64,000 nucleotides of DNA from Macrococcus brunensis (GCF_004359615.1 NZ_SCWA01000002.1:62001-126000); one strand, 5' to 3'; shown: positions 1-12,656, counted from the stretch's first letter. A program made the numbers and translations. Notes: generated by a model from the letters alone, not told the origin.

Positions 1-1387
1 GCATTTTATTCAGGAAGAAGAGATCGATTTTAGTCAGCTCATGAATATGTTCTGGTGTCACACCGCGGCGCAGTGCCTCACCGATGAAGAAAAGACGTTC
101 ATCATCCTGTTCTAAAATACGTTTTTCGATGAAATCCATCTCGAATTCTTCACCATTAGGTAAACCGAGGTGGTGTACACCGTATTCAAGTGAACGGATT
201 GCTTTCAGTAATGATTCTTCGTAAGTACGGCCGATTGCCATAACTTCGCCTGTCGCTTTCATCTGCGTACCGAGTACACGTTCACCCTTTTCAAATTTAT
301 CGAACGGGAATCTCGGGATTTTAGAGACGACATAGTCCAGTGCCGGTTCAAATGCAGCGTAGCTTGTCCCTGTTACAGGATTCAGCATCTCATCAAGCGT
401 CATACCGACTGCAATCTTCGCAGCGAGTTTAGCGATTGGATAGCCTGTCGCTTTAGAAGCAAGCGCAGAAGAACGGGATACACGCGGGTTGACTTCGATA
501 ATGTAATAGTTATATGAATGCGGATCGAGCGCTAACTGAACATTACAGCCGCCCTCAATCTTAAGTGCACGGATAATTTTCAGCGAAACGTCACGCAGCA
601 TGTGATATTCTCTGTCTGATAATGTCTGTGAAGGTGCCACAACGATTGAGTCACCCGTATGGATGCCGACCGGATCGATGTTCTCCATGTTACATACAAC
701 GATTGCGTTGTCATTAGAGTCACGCATCACTTCGTATTCAATTTCTTTGAAGCCAGCGATTGATTTTTCAATCAGACACTGTGTCACAGGTGAGTATTTC
801 AGACCGTTCGTCACGATTTCAATCAGTTCCTGTTCATCATGACAGATACCGCCGCCTGTACCACCCATCGTGAATGCAGGACGTACGATAACCGGATAGC
901 CGATGTCATTCGCAAAATCAACCGCTCCTTGAACATCATTGACGATATCACTTTCAGGTACAGGTTCACCGAGTTCATTCATCAGGCTGCGGAATAAGTC
1001 GCGGTCTTCTGCCTGTTCTATCGATGACAGTTTTGTGCCGAGTAAAGTAACGTTATTCTCTTCTAAAATACCTGCTTCATGCAGCTGGACTGCCATGTTC
1101 AGCCCTGTCTGACCACCAAGAGTTGGCAGCAGTGCGTCTGGCTGTTCCTTACGGATAATACGTGCAACAAAATCAAGTGTTAATGGCTCGATATAAACTT
1201 TATCAGCTATCTCAGTATCAGTCATGATGGTCGCCGGGTTAGAGTTGACGAGGATAACACGGTAACCTTCTTCGCGAAGAGCGAGGCAGGCCTGTGTTCC
1301 TGCATAGTCAAATTCTGCTGCCTGTCCGATAATAATCGGTCCTGAACCAATTACGAGTATAGTCTTAATATCATTACGTTTAGCCAT
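1..1387 (-). CDS. carB: Carbamoyl-phosphate synthase large subunit (N-terminal part)
   Basis: This is the ATP-grasp subunit that makes carbamoyl phosphate from bicarbonate, ammonia and two ATP for pyrimidine (and arginine) synthesis. About 462 codons are present, of a usual length near 1,060; the 3' part runs off the left edge. The N-terminus begins [12 protein letters not shown] and continues into a Rossmann-like segment. The ATP-grasp glycine loop MGGTGGGIC is encoded near 841-870, about residue 172-180. The ATG at 1385-1387 overlaps the end of carA by 8 nt, which implies translational coupling. It is the last gene seen of the pyr operon; further pyr genes would be expected outside the window. 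Confidence 0.96.
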   Translation of the reverse strand, partial: MAKRNDIKTILVIGSGPIIIGQAAEFDYAGTQACLALREEGYRVILVNSNPATIMTDTEIADKVYIEPLTLDFVARIIRKEQPDALLPTLGGQTGLNMAVQLHEAGILEENNVTLLGTKLSSIEQAEDRDLFRSLMNELGEPVPESDIVNDVQGAVDFANDIGYPVIVRPAFTMGGTGGGICHDEQELIEIVTNGLKYSPVTQCLIEKSIAGFKEIEYEVMRDSNDNAIVVCNMENIDPVGIHTGDSIVVAPSQTLSDREYHMLRDVSLKIIRALKIEGGCNVQLALDPHSYNYYIIEVNPRVSRSSALASKATGYPIAKLAAKIAVGMTLDEMLNPVTGTSYAAFEPALDYVVSKIPRFPFDKFEKGERVLGTQMKATGEVMAIGRTYEESLLKAIRSLEYGVHHLGLPNGEEFEMDFIEKRILEQDDERLFFIGEALRRGVTPEHIHELTKIDLFFLNKM

Positions 1388-2474
1388 TCATGACACTCCC
1401 TTTATTTTCGTTCATCATCTGAATAAAATCATCGAATAAGTAGTTTGGATCGTGTGGACCTGGACTTGCTTCAGGGTGATACTGTACAGAGAATGCCGGC
1501 AGTTCTTTATGACGCAGACCTTCGACAGTACCGTCATTCAGTGCGACGTGTGTGATCACTAAATCTGTATCCTTCACTGTTTCAGGGTCTACTGAGTAGC
1601 CGTGGTTCTGTGAAGTGATTTCAATTTTGCCGGTCGCCAGGTTCTTCACCGGATGATTCGCACCGCGGTGACCGAATTTCATCTTGAATGTGGAAGCCCC
1701 GCATGCAAGTGCAAAGAGTTGATGGCCGAGACAAATACCAAAGAACGGTACTTTACCGAGGATACCGTTAATCATATTGATGCCGTCCTGTACGACTTCC
1801 GGGTTACCTGGACCGTTTGACAGCATCACGCCGTCCGGACGTAAACGCAGGATTTCTTCTGCTGTTGTATTCCAAGGCATCACTGTAACGTCACAGCCGC
1901 GTAAGTTCAGTTCTCGGACAATGTTTTCTTTTTTACCGAAGTCAATCAGCACAACGCGTAAGTCGTTACCAGTTGAAACATAGGCTGTCTTTGTCGAAAC
2001 TTGCGCTACTTCATCAGTCGGAAACTCAGCTGTTTTTAAACTTTCAATTGTCGCTTCTACATCTGCTTCTTCGTTAACAAATGCAGCTTTAAGTACACCG
2101 TGCTGGCGGATAATACGTGTCAGTTTACGTGTATCTACACCATCAATCCCCGGAATATCGTAGTTTTTTAGCGTCTCATCAAGTGAAGCCATATTACGGA
2201 AGTTGCTTGGCAGTTCGCACGCCTCACGCACGACCATCCCCTTTAATGAAGGATTCAACGTCTCATAGTCATCACGGTTGATACCGTAGTTACCGATTAA
2301 CGGATAAGTGAATGTAATGATCTGTCCTGTATATGAAGGATCAGATAATGTTTCCTGATAACCAGTCATCGCTGTATTAAAAACGATTTCACCTTGTGTT
2401 TCTTTATCGCTGCCGAAACGATAGCCTTTAAAAATCGTGCCGTCTTCCAGTACTAAAAATCTTTGTTTACGCAT
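1380..2474 (-). CDS. carA: Carbamoyl-phosphate synthase small (glutaminase) subunit
   Basis: It hydrolyses glutamine and channels ammonia to CarB. The protein has 364 residues, normal for the family. The N-terminal CPSase small-chain domain (about residues 1-150) is followed by a class I glutamine amidotransferase domain. That domain has the nucleophile motif GICLGHQ and the His-Glu motif HPEASPGP near the C-terminus. It overlaps pyrC by 8 nt upstream and carB by 8 nt downstream, so the three are probably co-translated. Expression should follow the PyrR attenuators at the head of the operon. Confidence 0.97.
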   Translation of the reverse strand: MRKQRFLVLEDGTIFKGYRFGSDKETQGEIVFNTAMTGYQETLSDPSYTGQIITFTYPLIGNYGINRDDYETLNPSLKGMVVREACELPSNFRNMASLDETLKNYDIPGIDGVDTRKLTRIIRQHGVLKAAFVNEEADVEATIESLKTAEFPTDEVAQVSTKTAYVSTGNDLRVVLIDFGKKENIVRELNLRGCDVTVMPWNTTAEEILRLRPDGVMLSNGPGNPEVVQDGINMINGILGKVPFFGICLGHQLFALACGASTFKMKFGHRGANHPVKNLATGKIEITSQNHGYSVDPETVKDTDLVITHVALNDGTVEGLRHKELPAFSVQYHPEASPGPHDPNYLFDDFIQMMNENKGSVMNG

Positions 2475-3747
2475 GTTGCCCCTCCTGATAAGCGATTTTT
2501 CCTTCTGCCAGTGTCAATGTCACATTACCGAAAACTTTTTCTCCGATAAACGGTGTGTTTGAACTCTTTGATAAGAAGTCTTCTTCTTTAATCTCATATT
2601 CTTCATCTAAATTAATAACAGCAATATCTGCCGGTTCCCCGACTGCGAGTCGGCCGTATGGCAGTTTAAAGACATCTGCCGGTTTAGTTGTTAAGTATTC
2701 AACGAGCTGTTCAAGTGTCCAGTCGCCGTTTTTAACGAAGTGCGTGTAAAGTAATGGGAATGCTGTCTCGCTGCCGACAATGCCGAACGGTGCTTTGACC
2801 ATCGGCTGATTTTTTTCATCTGCCGCATGTGGAGCATGGTCTGTCGCAATGAAATCGATTGTGCCGTCTAACAGTGCTTCAATCAATGCTTCCTGATCTT
2901 CTCTAGAACGAAGCGGTGGATTCATCTTGAGAATCGCATCATCTTCAGTGATGACATTTTCGTTCAGCAGTAAATGGTGCGGTGTGACTTCTGCTGTCAC
3001 TTTAATACCTGCACGTTTCGCATCGCGGATCGCTCTGATACTCTGAATGCTTGAAACGTGACAGACATGGTAATGACAGTCCGCCGCTTCTGCAAGCAGA
3101 ACGTCACGTGCAATCTGTACCGCTTCGCAGATAGAAGGAATACCTGGGATCCCGAGCTTCTTTGATACTTGACCTTCATGCATGGCTCCGCCGTAAATCA
3201 GTGAGTTATCCTCGCAGTGGGCGACAATCGCCATATCGAGCTTCGCTGCCTGCTGCATAGCCTCGTACATCACTGAAGCAGTCTGGACACCAACACCGTC
3301 ATCAGTGAATGCAAAAGCTCCATGTTCCTTTAGTGCTGAGAAGTCCACCAGGTTCTCACCCAGTTGACGCTCTGTGATAGAAGCATATGGCAGTACGCGT
3401 ACAACAGCACTGTCATGAATCGTTTTGTTCAGTTTATCTAAGTTTTCAACAGTATCAGGAACTGGACGTGTATTCGGCATCGGACAGACCGTTGTGAATC
3501 CACCGCGGGCTGCAGCTTTTGTACCTGTCTCAATCGTCTCCTTGTGCTCACCGCCTGGTTCACGTAAATGGACATGTACATCGATAAAGCCTGCTGATAT
3601 AAACTGTCCTTTTAAGTCGATGATATCGCTGTTATAAACATTTAAGCGTTCTCCGATCTCTGTAATTTTACCATCCTCTATTCTGATGTCTCTTTCAACA
3701 AGCTGGCCGTTCTCTAAAATCTGTCCGCCTCGCAGTAATGTACTCAT
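2467..3747 (-). CDS. pyrC: Dihydroorotase
   Basis: This zinc amidohydrolase cyclises N-carbamoyl-L-aspartate to dihydroorotate, the third step of UMP synthesis. It has 426 residues, like the Bacillus/Staphylococcus class I enzymes. Metal-binding motifs are visible: [10 protein letters not shown] near residue 58, HCED and HVSS in the middle, and the late TDHAPH motif. Only 1 nt separates it from the pyrB stop codon, and its own stop overlaps the start of carA. A ribosome binding site (GGGAGAG) precedes the ATG inside the end of pyrB. Confidence 0.97.
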   Translation of the reverse strand: MSTLLRGGQILENGQLVERDIRIEDGKITEIGERLNVYNSDIIDLKGQFISAGFIDVHVHLREPGGEHKETIETGTKAAARGGFTTVCPMPNTRPVPDTVENLDKLNKTIHDSAVVRVLPYASITERQLGENLVDFSALKEHGAFAFTDDGVGVQTASVMYEAMQQAAKLDMAIVAHCEDNSLIYGGAMHEGQVSKKLGIPGIPSICEAVQIARDVLLAEAADCHYHVCHVSSIQSIRAIRDAKRAGIKVTAEVTPHHLLLNENVITEDDAILKMNPPLRSREDQEALIEALLDGTIDFIATDHAPHAADEKNQPMVKAPFGIVGSETAFPLLYTHFVKNGDWTLEQLVEYLTTKPADVFKLPYGRLAVGEPADIAVINLDEEYEIKEEDFLSKSSNTPFIGEKVFGNVTLTLAEGKIAYQEGQHA

Positions 3748-3748
3748 G

Positions 3749-5946
<2,198 letters not shown>

Positions 5947-5961
5947 GTATATTCTCCTTTT

Positions 5962-5994
5962 AAAAAAAGCCTCTCTGCGTATGCAAAGAGGCTT
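5962..5994 (-). terminator. Attenuator terminator before pyrP
   Basis: Read on the minus strand, the arms AAGCCTCT and AGAGGCTT are followed by seven U. The hairpin lies between pyrR and pyrP and is preceded by a PyrR-type RNA hairpin. It should therefore be the terminator arm of a PyrR-controlled attenuator rather than a simple gene end. Confidence 0.88.
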
Positions 5995-6018
5995 AAGTTT
6001 TCACTTAATTACCCTTTG

Positions 6019-6034
6019 CCGGTCTCTCGTACCG
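6019..6034 (-). promoter_or_regulatory. PyrR-binding RNA hairpin before pyrP
   Basis: The minus-strand RNA reads CGGTACGAGAGACCGG. It is a short stem with a GAGAG loop followed by CAAAGGG, which resembles the PyrR binding loop of Bacillus pyr leaders (consensus with CCAGAGAGG). It differs from the leader copy at 6633-6648 by having ACGAGAG in place of the CCAGAGAG core. The match to PyrR sites is by pattern only. The location in front of a terminator supports it. Confidence 0.75.
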
Positions 6035-6045
6035 ATTTAAAAGAG

Positions 6046-6570
6046 CTATTTAATATAGACTTGTGTTTTTTCGTCGACTTCATCAAGCATGACGATGATT
6101 TCTTCACTCAAGGCAGTCGGAATGTTTTTGCCGATGAAATCTGCACGAATCGGCAGTTCACGGTGTCCACGGTCGACGAGTGTAGCGAGACTGATACGGT
6201 TAGGACGTACATGGTCCAAAATAGCATCCAGAGAAGCACGCACTGTACGCCCTGTAAAAAGGACATCATCGACAATCACCACATGTTGACCATTCAGATC
6301 TGCTTCAATCTGAAAAGCCTGAAGCTCCGAGTTCACACGTGCAGTGACATCATCACGATATTCTGTGACATCCAGAATACCTGTCGGCACAGTAACGCCT
6401 TCAATGCGTTCAATCTTAGACTGTATACGCTGTGCAAGAAAAACACCGCGTGTGCGGATACCTAACAGCACTAGATTCTGAGTCCCTTTATTGTTCTCAA
6501 GAATTTCATGCGCGATACGTGTCAATGTTCGGTCAATTGCTTTATCATCCAATATGACTCGCTGTTTCAT
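6046..6570 (-). CDS. pyrR: Bifunctional pyr operon attenuator / uracil phosphoribosyltransferase
   Basis: PyrR binds UMP/UTP and pyr leader RNA to promote termination, and has uracil phosphoribosyltransferase activity. The gene encodes 174 residues beginning MKQRVILDD. The PRPP-binding motif VVIVDDVLFTGRTVRAS is visible around residue 95-110. A longer in-frame ORF reaches 6660, but it would read through the attenuator. The ATG at 6570 has a strong GGAGGG site 5 nt away and matches the family N-terminus. It is the first gene of the pyr operon and is probably autoregulated through the leader hairpins at 6583-6648. Confidence 0.95.
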   Translation of the reverse strand: MKQRVILDDKAIDRTLTRIAHEILENNKGTQNLVLLGIRTRGVFLAQRIQSKIERIEGVTVPTGILDVTEYRDDVTARVNSELQAFQIEADLNGQHVVIVDDVLFTGRTVRASLDAILDHVRPNRISLATLVDRGHRELPIRADFIGKNIPTALSEEIIVMLDEVDEKTQVYIK

Positions 6571-6582
6571 CTTAACCCTCCT

Positions 6583-6611
6583 AAAAAACCTCACGTCAAA
6601 TAGACGTGAGG
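6583..6611 (-). terminator. Attenuator terminator in the pyr leader
   Basis: The stem CCTCACGTC / GACGTGAGG (minus strand) has a 5-nt loop and is followed by six U, just before the pyrR ribosome binding site. Together with the PyrR site at 6633-6648 it forms the leader attenuator of the operon. Confidence 0.92.
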
Positions 6612-6632
6612 TTATCCTGCTCAACGCCTTAT

Positions 6633-6648
6633 GAGCCTCTCTGGACTC
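6633..6648 (-). promoter_or_regulatory. PyrR-binding RNA hairpin in the pyr leader
   Basis: The minus-strand RNA reads GAGTCCAGAGAGGCTC. It holds the canonical TCCAGAGAGGCT core known for PyrR anti-antiterminators, with GAG/CTC flanks that can pair. It lies 20-odd nt upstream of the terminator at 6583-6611. Confidence 0.92.
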
Positions 6649-6678
6649 AGTTAAAAGCAACGTGATTAAGTTAACTAC

Positions 6679-6706
6679 ATCTTACCACAATGAAGATTGA
6701 TGTCAA
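6679..6706 (-). promoter_or_regulatory. Promoter of the pyr operon
   Basis: On the minus strand a perfect TTGACA (6701-6706) is separated by 16 bp from TAAGAT (6679-6684). Transcription would start near 6672, giving a leader of about 100 nt that contains the PyrR site and attenuator. Confidence 0.75.
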
Positions 6707-6724
6707 ATGCAAGTTTTACCATTT

Positions 6725-6755
6725 AAAAAAGCAATGTCATAGCAACGTTGCTTTT
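6725..6755 (-). terminator. Terminator after rluD
   Basis: The minus-strand arms AAAAGCAA and TTGCTTTTTT enclose a loop of about 13 nt and end in a U run. The stem is modest. It separates the lspA-rluD unit from the pyr operon. Confidence 0.55.
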
Positions 6756-6760
6756 CAAGA

Positions 6761-7666
6761 TTATTTTCTCAGTTTACGGATCAGTTCCTCAAAATATTCC
6801 GGAAGCTCAGCAGTACGTTCGATATATTCATCTGTCACAGGATGATCGAAGCCGATAACCCCAGCATGCAGCGCCTGTCCACCGATATCCAAAGTTTTCT
6901 TCGGACCATATTTCGGGTCACCGACCAGCGGATAGCCAATATGCTTCATATGCACACGAATCTGGTGCGTACGGCCTGTTTCAAGCTGACATTCCACTAA
7001 CGTATACTTATCAAATGTCTCAAGGACGTTAAAATGTGTCACCGCCGATTTACCGTCATCCTGCACTGACATCTCCTGGCGGTCACGTGGATTGCGGCCG
7101 ATCGGTGCCTCGATTGTACCGAATTCGTGCGGAATGATGCCATGGACAAGCGCTGTATATTTACGTGTCACTGTTTTATTGACAAGCTGCTCGACTAAAC
7201 CACGATGGGCAATATCATTTTTAGCGACCATCAGAAGTCCGGAAGTATCTTTATCAATACGATGGACAATACCTGGCCTGATTTCACCGTTGATACCCGA
7301 TAAATCTTTTATCGCATACATAAGACCGTTGACCAGTGTGCCATTTGGATGGCCGGGGGCAGGATGAACGACCATGCCTTTAGGCTTATAGACAATCGCG
7401 ACATCTTTATCTTCATAATAGATTTCAATGCCAAGATCCTCTGCTACTAAATCGACTTCTTCAACCGGCTTTTCAGTCACCACAATTTCATCATCCATAC
7501 GAAGTTTGTAGTTTGCTTTAACTTGTTTATTATTGACGACGACTAATCCATTCTTGATCCAGTCCTGAATCTGATTACGTGACCAGTCACTATTTGAGTC
7601 TGTCAGATATTTATCAATACGCTGACCGATCTCTTCTTCCTGCACTTCAAAGTTAAATGTTTGCAT
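6761..7666 (-). CDS. rluD: Ribosomal large-subunit pseudouridine synthase, RluD type
   Basis: This RluA/RluD-family enzyme isomerises uridines in 23S rRNA. It has 301 residues from the ATG at 7666, which has an AAGGAG site 7 nt upstream; an in-frame upstream start exists but lies inside lspA without a better site. An N-terminal S4 domain (about residues 10-75) is followed by the catalytic domain with the HRIDKDTSGLL motif, where the Asp is the nucleophile. The GRTHQIRVH motif comes later. It overlaps the lspA stop by 14 nt. The exact rRNA target cannot be read from sequence. Confidence 0.92.
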   Translation of the reverse strand: MQTFNFEVQEEEIGQRIDKYLTDSNSDWSRNQIQDWIKNGLVVVNNKQVKANYKLRMDDEIVVTEKPVEEVDLVAEDLGIEIYYEDKDVAIVYKPKGMVVHPAPGHPNGTLVNGLMYAIKDLSGINGEIRPGIVHRIDKDTSGLLMVAKNDIAHRGLVEQLVNKTVTRKYTALVHGIIPHEFGTIEAPIGRNPRDRQEMSVQDDGKSAVTHFNVLETFDKYTLVECQLETGRTHQIRVHMKHIGYPLVGDPKYGPKKTLDIGGQALHAGVIGFDHPVTDEYIERTAELPEYFEELIRKLRK

Positions 7667-8144
7667 TCTTTTTCTCCTTACTCTCATTCACTAAAATCTC
7701 ATAAATCAGTACAATCACACCCATAGTCAGACACGCATCAGCGACATTGAATATCGGAAAATCATAATTAATAATCTTTGTATCAATAAAATCGACGACA
7801 TTTCCTCTGAACAATCTATCGATAAAATTACCGACAGCACCCGCAAAAATGAGCGTCAGACCGAGCTGCATCACAGGCTTGAAGGGCGCTTCACTTCTAT
7901 AGAAATAAATAATAGCAACCAGTACGATAAGGGTAATGATATAGAAGAAGGTCATCTGATTCTGCAGCATGCCCCACGCTGCACCGTGATTACGGTGAGA
8001 TGTAATTTCTAAAATATCACCGATGACTGACACTGAATCACCGACATTCATCGTTTTCACAATCATCCATTTCGTTAACTGATCAGCTGCCATGAGAAAA
8101 AAAGCAAGCGGCACCATCAGATGCAGATTATATTTTCTTTTCAT
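7653..8144 (-). CDS. lspA: Lipoprotein signal peptidase (signal peptidase II)
   Basis: It cleaves signal peptides from prolipoproteins in the membrane. The protein has 163 residues and four hydrophobic segments. The conserved motifs containing the two catalytic aspartates are visible as GAVGNFIDRL and FNVADACLT, which are family signatures. It is followed without a gap by rluD, the standard pairing in Firmicutes. Its only putative promoter is the extended -10 at 8166-8174. CtaC and other lipoproteins would be its substrates. Confidence 0.96.
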   Translation of the reverse strand: MKRKYNLHLMVPLAFFLMAADQLTKWMIVKTMNVGDSVSVIGDILEITSHRNHGAAWGMLQNQMTFFYIITLIVLVAIIYFYRSEAPFKPVMQLGLTLIFAGAVGNFIDRLFRGNVVDFIDTKIINYDFPIFNVADACLTMGVIVLIYEILVNESKEKKNANI

Positions 8145-8165
8145 ATTTTCACTCCAATCTCAATT

Positions 8166-8174
8166 ATTCTACCA
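8166..8174 (-). promoter_or_regulatory. Extended -10 promoter candidate for lspA
   Basis: The minus strand reads TGGTAGAAT, an extended -10 element, about 20 nt before the lspA start. No good -35 is seen. The leader would be very short, so this is a modest call. Confidence 0.4.
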
Positions 8175-8362
8175 TAGAATAAGAAAATCGTCTTATATAA
8201 TTGAAGTTTACATAATATTTTTAAAGTAGTTAAATAATTTTGAAAAAGATAATGATTAGTGAATAATGACTTAATTCGTCGTGGCGGCTATCCCTTTGAG
8301 ATAGATCAGTCTTTTCATGACAGCTTGCTTTTTCTATCTAGTCAATCCGCTCCTCTTTAACT

Positions 8363-8398
8363 AAAAAACGCCGCTCCCGTAATCAGGATGCGGCGTTT
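8363..8398 (-). terminator. Terminator after ileS
   Basis: The minus-strand arms AACGCCGC and GCGGCGTT are followed by six U directly downstream of the ileS stop codon. This is a strong intrinsic terminator that isolates ileS from lspA-rluD. Confidence 0.9.
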
Positions 8399-8401
8399 CT
8401 A

Positions 8402-11125
8402 TTATTCAGCGACAACTGCGGCACAGCGTGGGCAGAGATGATCGTCATTCAGCTCTGTTGAGTAGTTCCAGCAGCGCTCACATTTCTCGCCGTCTGCTTT
8501 CTCTACTAAGACGCTAGCTTCCGCATAGTCATTGCCGACTTTCTCGTCAACAACTTCAGCCTGTGACGTGATGAACAGCTGGTGCAAATGATCCATTGAG
8601 TCAAGAATCGCTTTATCATCAGCATTTTCTACGTACAGCGTCACTTTTGCCTCGAGTGATTTACCGATTATCTTCTCTTTACGCGCTTCTTCGAGTGCTT
8701 TCAGGACATCGTCACGCAATGTCAGGAAGCGGTCCCATTTCGCGACAAGATTACTGTCCACTTCGTGGACTTCCGGCATATCAGTCAGATGCACACTGTC
8801 TTCAGTGACATGCGGTGTATGACTCCAGATTTCTTCTGCTGTATGCGGAATGACCGGTGCCAGCAGCTTCGTCAGCGAAACCAGAATCTCGTAAAGGACC
8901 GTCTGCATACTACGGCGGATGTCGGCATCCTTCGCTTCAATGTAAAGAATATCTTTCCCGTAATCGAGATAGAAATTACTGAGTTCGACATTGATGAAGT
9001 TCTGCAGCTCCTGATACATAAACAAGTAGTCATTGTTTTCATAATGGTCACGTGCTTTAGCCACAAAGTCATAGAGACGGTTCAGCATATAGCGGTCAAC
9101 TTCTGCTAGGTCCTCATAAGCGACAGCATCAGCAGGATTAAAGTCATTGACGTTTCCGAGTAAGAAACGGAATGTGTTACGGATCTTCCGGTAGACTTCC
9201 GATACCTGCTTAAGGATATCATCAGAGATGCGGACATCTGCCAGATAATCAACTGACATGACCCAGAGGCGGATAATATCTGCACCCATCTGCTTGACGA
9301 CTTTCTCCGGCAGAATCGTATTGCCCAGTGATTTACTCATCTTCCGGCCTTGACCATCCATAACGAAACCATGTGACAATAATTTTTTATAAGGTGACTG
9401 ACCACGAGTTGCAACAGCAGTCGTGATAGAAGAGTTGAACCAGCCACGATACTGGTCAGACCCTTCGAAGTAAAGATCTGCCGGGAATGACAGTTCTGGA
9501 CGTGCTTCCAGTACACCGCGGTGAGAAGAACCGGAGTCGAACCAGACGTCCATGATGTCGTTCTCTTTCGTGAATTCACCGTTCGGGCTGCCCGGATGCG
9601 TGTAACCTTCAGGCAATAAATCTTTCGCTTCTCTTTCGTACCAGACGTTTGAACCGAACCGTTCTACAAGTGCTGCGACATGTTCAATCGTCTCTTCTTC
9701 CATGATGATGTCACCATTCTCTGCATAGAAGACTGGAAGTGGGACGCCCCAGGCACGCTGACGTGAGATGACCCAGTCACCGCGGTCACGGATCATATTG
9801 TAGATACGTGTCTTACCCCAGTCCACTTTGAATTCAGTCTCTTCAATCGCATTCAGAATATCCTGACGGACTTTGTTGATTGAGGCGAACCACTGCGGTG
9901 TTGCACGGAAAATAACAGGTTTCTTTGTACGCCAGTCATGCGGATATGAATGGGTGAAGAATTCAAGTTTAAGCAGTGCACCGATTTCTGTCAGTTTATC
10001 TGTAATCAGTTTGTTCGCTTTGTCATAGTAGACCCCCGCAAACTCGCCTGCTTCCTCAGTGAAGACCCCTTTATCATCGACAGGCGAGATAACTGGCAGG
10101 TCATATTTCTGACCGACGATAAAGTCATCCTCCCCGTGGCCAGGTGCTGTATGAACACAGCCTGTCCCTGCATCAGTCGTAACATGGTCACCTAGAATCA
10201 GCAGTGATTCACGATCGATAAACGGATGCTGTACAGTGAGACGTTCAAGCTCAGTGCCTTTGAATTCTTTCTCAATGGTAACCGCTTCCTTATCCCAGCC
10301 GACTGCTTCACATACTGAGTCAAGCAGTGCCTGTGCAACAATATAAGACTTACCTTCCACATTGACCTGTACATAAGTCAGTTCAGAATTGACAGCGATC
10401 GCCACGTTTGCCGGCAGTGTCCAAGGCGTTGTTGTCCAGATGACAAATTTCACGCCCGGTTCCACGATACCTTTGCCGTCTTTTGTGTCAAATGCCACAT
10501 AGATAGAAGGGGATACTTTGTCCTGATATTCGATTTCCGCTTCAGCAAGAGATGATTCACTTGAAGGGGACCAGTAGACCGGCTTCTTTCCTTTATAGAT
10601 ATAGCCTTTTTTCGCCATATCACCGAAAAGTCGGATCTGTTCAGCTTCAAAGACTTCCTGTAATGTTACATAAGGCTTATTCCAGTCCGCATTTAAGCCA
10701 AGACGCTTGAAATCAGTCTTCTGCAGCTCGACCTGTTCCAGTGCAAACTGCTTACATAATTCACGGAACTCAGCGACAGACATCTCCTTACGGTTGACAC
10801 CTTTTTTCGTCAGTGCCTGCTCAATCGGCAGACCATGCGTATCCCAGCCTGGTACATAGGGTGTACGGTAACCCGTCATCGCCTTATAACGTGTAATAAA
10901 ATCCTTGATGATTTTATTCAGGGCATGACCCATATGAATCTGTCCGTTGGCGTATGGTGGACCGTCATGCAGGATATAATCGGGTTTTCCGGCATTCTTG
11001 TCTAAAATTCGATGATACAGGTCCTGCTTCTCCCACTGGGCCTGAATCTGTGGTTCTTTGTTCGGCAGTCCCCCGCGCATCGGGAAATCTGTTTTCGGCA
11101 TTAATAATGTCTCTTTATAATCCAT
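8402..11125 (-). CDS. ileS: Isoleucyl-tRNA synthetase
   Basis: It charges tRNA-Ile in the cytoplasm. The protein has 907 residues, normal for the staphylococcal housekeeping enzyme. The class I HIGH motif appears as HMGH (residues 64-67) and KMSKS is near residue 595. The large editing domain lies between them. A C-terminal zinc finger with CERCW and CPRC marks the bacterial-type (mupirocin-sensitive class) enzyme; that class is inferred from the overall similarity. It is a single-gene unit preceded by an Ile-specific T-box and followed by a strong terminator. Confidence 0.98.
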   Translation of the reverse strand: MDYKETLLMPKTDFPMRGGLPNKEPQIQAQWEKQDLYHRILDKNAGKPDYILHDGPPYANGQIHMGHALNKIIKDFITRYKAMTGYRTPYVPGWDTHGLPIEQALTKKGVNRKEMSVAEFRELCKQFALEQVELQKTDFKRLGLNADWNKPYVTLQEVFEAEQIRLFGDMAKKGYIYKGKKPVYWSPSSESSLAEAEIEYQDKVSPSIYVAFDTKDGKGIVEPGVKFVIWTTTPWTLPANVAIAVNSELTYVQVNVEGKSYIVAQALLDSVCEAVGWDKEAVTIEKEFKGTELERLTVQHPFIDRESLLILGDHVTTDAGTGCVHTAPGHGEDDFIVGQKYDLPVISPVDDKGVFTEEAGEFAGVYYDKANKLITDKLTEIGALLKLEFFTHSYPHDWRTKKPVIFRATPQWFASINKVRQDILNAIEETEFKVDWGKTRIYNMIRDRGDWVISRQRAWGVPLPVFYAENGDIIMEEETIEHVAALVERFGSNVWYEREAKDLLPEGYTHPGSPNGEFTKENDIMDVWFDSGSSHRGVLEARPELSFPADLYFEGSDQYRGWFNSSITTAVATRGQSPYKKLLSHGFVMDGQGRKMSKSLGNTILPEKVVKQMGADIIRLWVMSVDYLADVRISDDILKQVSEVYRKIRNTFRFLLGNVNDFNPADAVAYEDLAEVDRYMLNRLYDFVAKARDHYENNDYLFMYQELQNFINVELSNFYLDYGKDILYIEAKDADIRRSMQTVLYEILVSLTKLLAPVIPHTAEEIWSHTPHVTEDSVHLTDMPEVHEVDSNLVAKWDRFLTLRDDVLKALEEARKEKIIGKSLEAKVTLYVENADDKAILDSMDHLHQLFITSQAEVVDEKVGNDYAEASVLVEKADGEKCERCWNYSTELNDDHLCPRCAAVVAE

Positions 11126-11150
11126 TTCTCCAGCTCCATTTCGTTATAAT

Positions 11151-11340
11151 AAAAAAAACACCAGGCATTATACAGGGACGGAAAAATCCGCGGTACCACC
11201 CTGCTTAACTCCTGGAGTTCACTCATTAATTGTATTTAATTAAAGATAAAGTGATCCGTATCAATCTTCATATGCTGAACTTTCACCGCCTTCAGCTCGC
11301 TGATATATGAATGAATTCATACCGTCTCTATCAATATTAA
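11151..11340 (-). promoter_or_regulatory. Isoleucine T-box leader of ileS
   Basis: The minus strand carries the T-box core AGGGTGGTACCGCGG (11188-11202). Stem I is closed by GATAGAG pairing with CTTTATC. The specifier ATC (Ile) lies at 11253-11255, directly before the 3' arm of the stem plus one A, as expected. The terminator pairs CCAGG...CAGGG with CCCTG...CCTGG and ends in eight U at 11151-11158. Uncharged tRNA-Ile should stabilise the antiterminator and raise ileS expression. Confidence 0.95.
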
Positions 11341-11342
11341 AT

Positions 11343-11864
11343 CTATTCTACCTCATCCTGAGGGGTTTGTTCAATAGGTTTTGTTTCTAAATCATAGTTT
11401 AAGAGATAATTCCAGTCCTCATTCTGCAGAAGATCAAGCTGCGCCTGAACCAGCATCTGAAAGCGCGCGCGGAAAATCTTTGACTGACGCTTCATATCCT
11501 CAGTCTGGAACGTAATCTCACGCGCTTTTTGCATTGCATCGTTGATCAGCATGTCAGCATGATTCTGGGCATCCTTAATAATAACATCTGCCTGCATACC
11601 AGCTGATGCCTTAATCTCATCACCAGCACGCTGCGCGACAACCAGGGCCTCACCGATTGTGTTCTCTACAGCACGGAAACGGCTGATGTTTTCATCTTTA
11701 TCATCAATGATGCGCTGCAGCATCACTTTCTCCTCACGCAACTTCTCCAGTTCATTACTGAGTTCACGCAAATAATCTCTGACCTCGGTTTCATTGAGTC
11801 CTTTATGAACGATATTAAACTGTTTCATTTCGATATCTTTTGGCATGTATTCCACTATTTTCAC
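11343..11864 (-). CDS. divIVA: Cell-division initiation protein DivIVA
   Basis: DivIVA binds negatively curved membrane at poles and septa and organises division partners. This copy has 173 residues. The N-terminal membrane-binding domain (about residues 1-60) includes a motif with FNIVHKGLNETEVRDYL. A long coiled-coil follows (about residues 30-150, rich in E, K, L and Q). The short tail is acidic. It sits at the end of the ylm cluster, directly after ylmH and before the ileS T-box. No terminator of its own is obvious. Confidence 0.93.
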   Translation of the reverse strand: MKIVEYMPKDIEMKQFNIVHKGLNETEVRDYLRELSNELEKLREEKVMLQRIIDDKDENISRFRAVENTIGEALVVAQRAGDEIKASAGMQADVIIKDAQNHADMLINDAMQKAREITFQTEDMKRQSKIFRARFQMLVQAQLDLLQNEDWNYLLNYDLETKPIEQTPQDEVE

Positions 11865-11866
11865 CT

Positions 11867-12637
11867 CTAATTGAATAACGTTTCAAACGTCACTCTGATT
11901 TTGTCTTTCTTTGTACGATCGCCTATTGATGCTATTTTAGCACGGCCATAGCCTTTAATAGAAATTAAATCACTTTCTTCAATCGTAAAACTCGTTTTGG
12001 TGATCACGGTATGATTGACTTTTACGTGTTCCGCATCTATCAACTTCTGAGCGACTGCACGTGATTTACGCGTCAATTGCTGAATGACAGCGTCCAGTCT
12101 TAGACTTGCAATTGTTGTGGTCACTACTTGATAATGCTCTTCTGACTGTACTATTTCATTGAATGGCACCGTTTCAAGTTTAACAGTTGCACCTTTAATT
12201 TTTGTCAGTTCTCTTTCCAGATAGAGTGCCATCTGAGTTGTGACGACAAACTGTATCCGTGCGCTGACTCTAATATCCCCGAGCTGTTCACGCTTGATGC
12301 CGGTCTGCATGATGGATCCTAATAAATTGCGATGAGACAGCGAAACGAATTTATCCGGATAATGAACTTCAACAAGACGACATTCAAAATCTTCTTCAGT
12401 TGCCTCGAAATAGTCAGGTGCTAAAATAGCCCGCTTACGTTCACTCTGGTCATCGCCGCCGAACATCGTGATTTTAACACCCGTCTGTTTCGCTACCACT
12501 GAAAAAATATACTGTTCGCGAGGATCGAGAAACGGTGTCAGAACAGGAGCATAAGTCTGTTCAGCACGATCACAGTACTGCATCGCGCTCTTAATGACAT
12601 CCTGCTCCTCATTTCTGAAGTGCTGCATGATATTCAT
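11867..12637 (-). CDS. ylmH: S4-domain RNA-binding protein YlmH
   Basis: This 256-residue YlmH/RqcP2-family protein has an N-terminal ferredoxin-like region and a C-terminal S4 domain (about residues 180-245). Family knowledge links YlmH to RNA/ribosome binding, including rescue of stalled 50S-peptidyl-tRNA complexes. That role is taken from homologues. It lies between ylmG and divIVA in the usual order, but a strong hairpin at 12657-12690 separates it from ylmG. Confidence 0.88.
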   Translation of the reverse strand: MNIMQHFRNEEQDVIKSAMQYCDRAEQTYAPVLTPFLDPREQYIFSVVAKQTGVKITMFGGDDQSERKRAILAPDYFEATEEDFECRLVEVHYPDKFVSLSHRNLLGSIMQTGIKREQLGDIRVSARIQFVVTTQMALYLERELTKIKGATVKLETVPFNEIVQSEEHYQVVTTTIASLRLDAVIQQLTRKSRAVAQKLIDAEHVKVNHTVITKTSFTIEESDLISIKGYGRAKIASIGDRTKKDKIRVTFETLFN

Positions 12638-12656
12638 TTTAACTGTCCTTTCAGAT

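Noticed and set aside
6571-6660. Extension of pyrR to an upstream ATG at 6660
   Set aside because: The added 30 codons cross the attenuator terminator and PyrR site, and the ATG at 6570 has a far better ribosome site and the known N-terminus.
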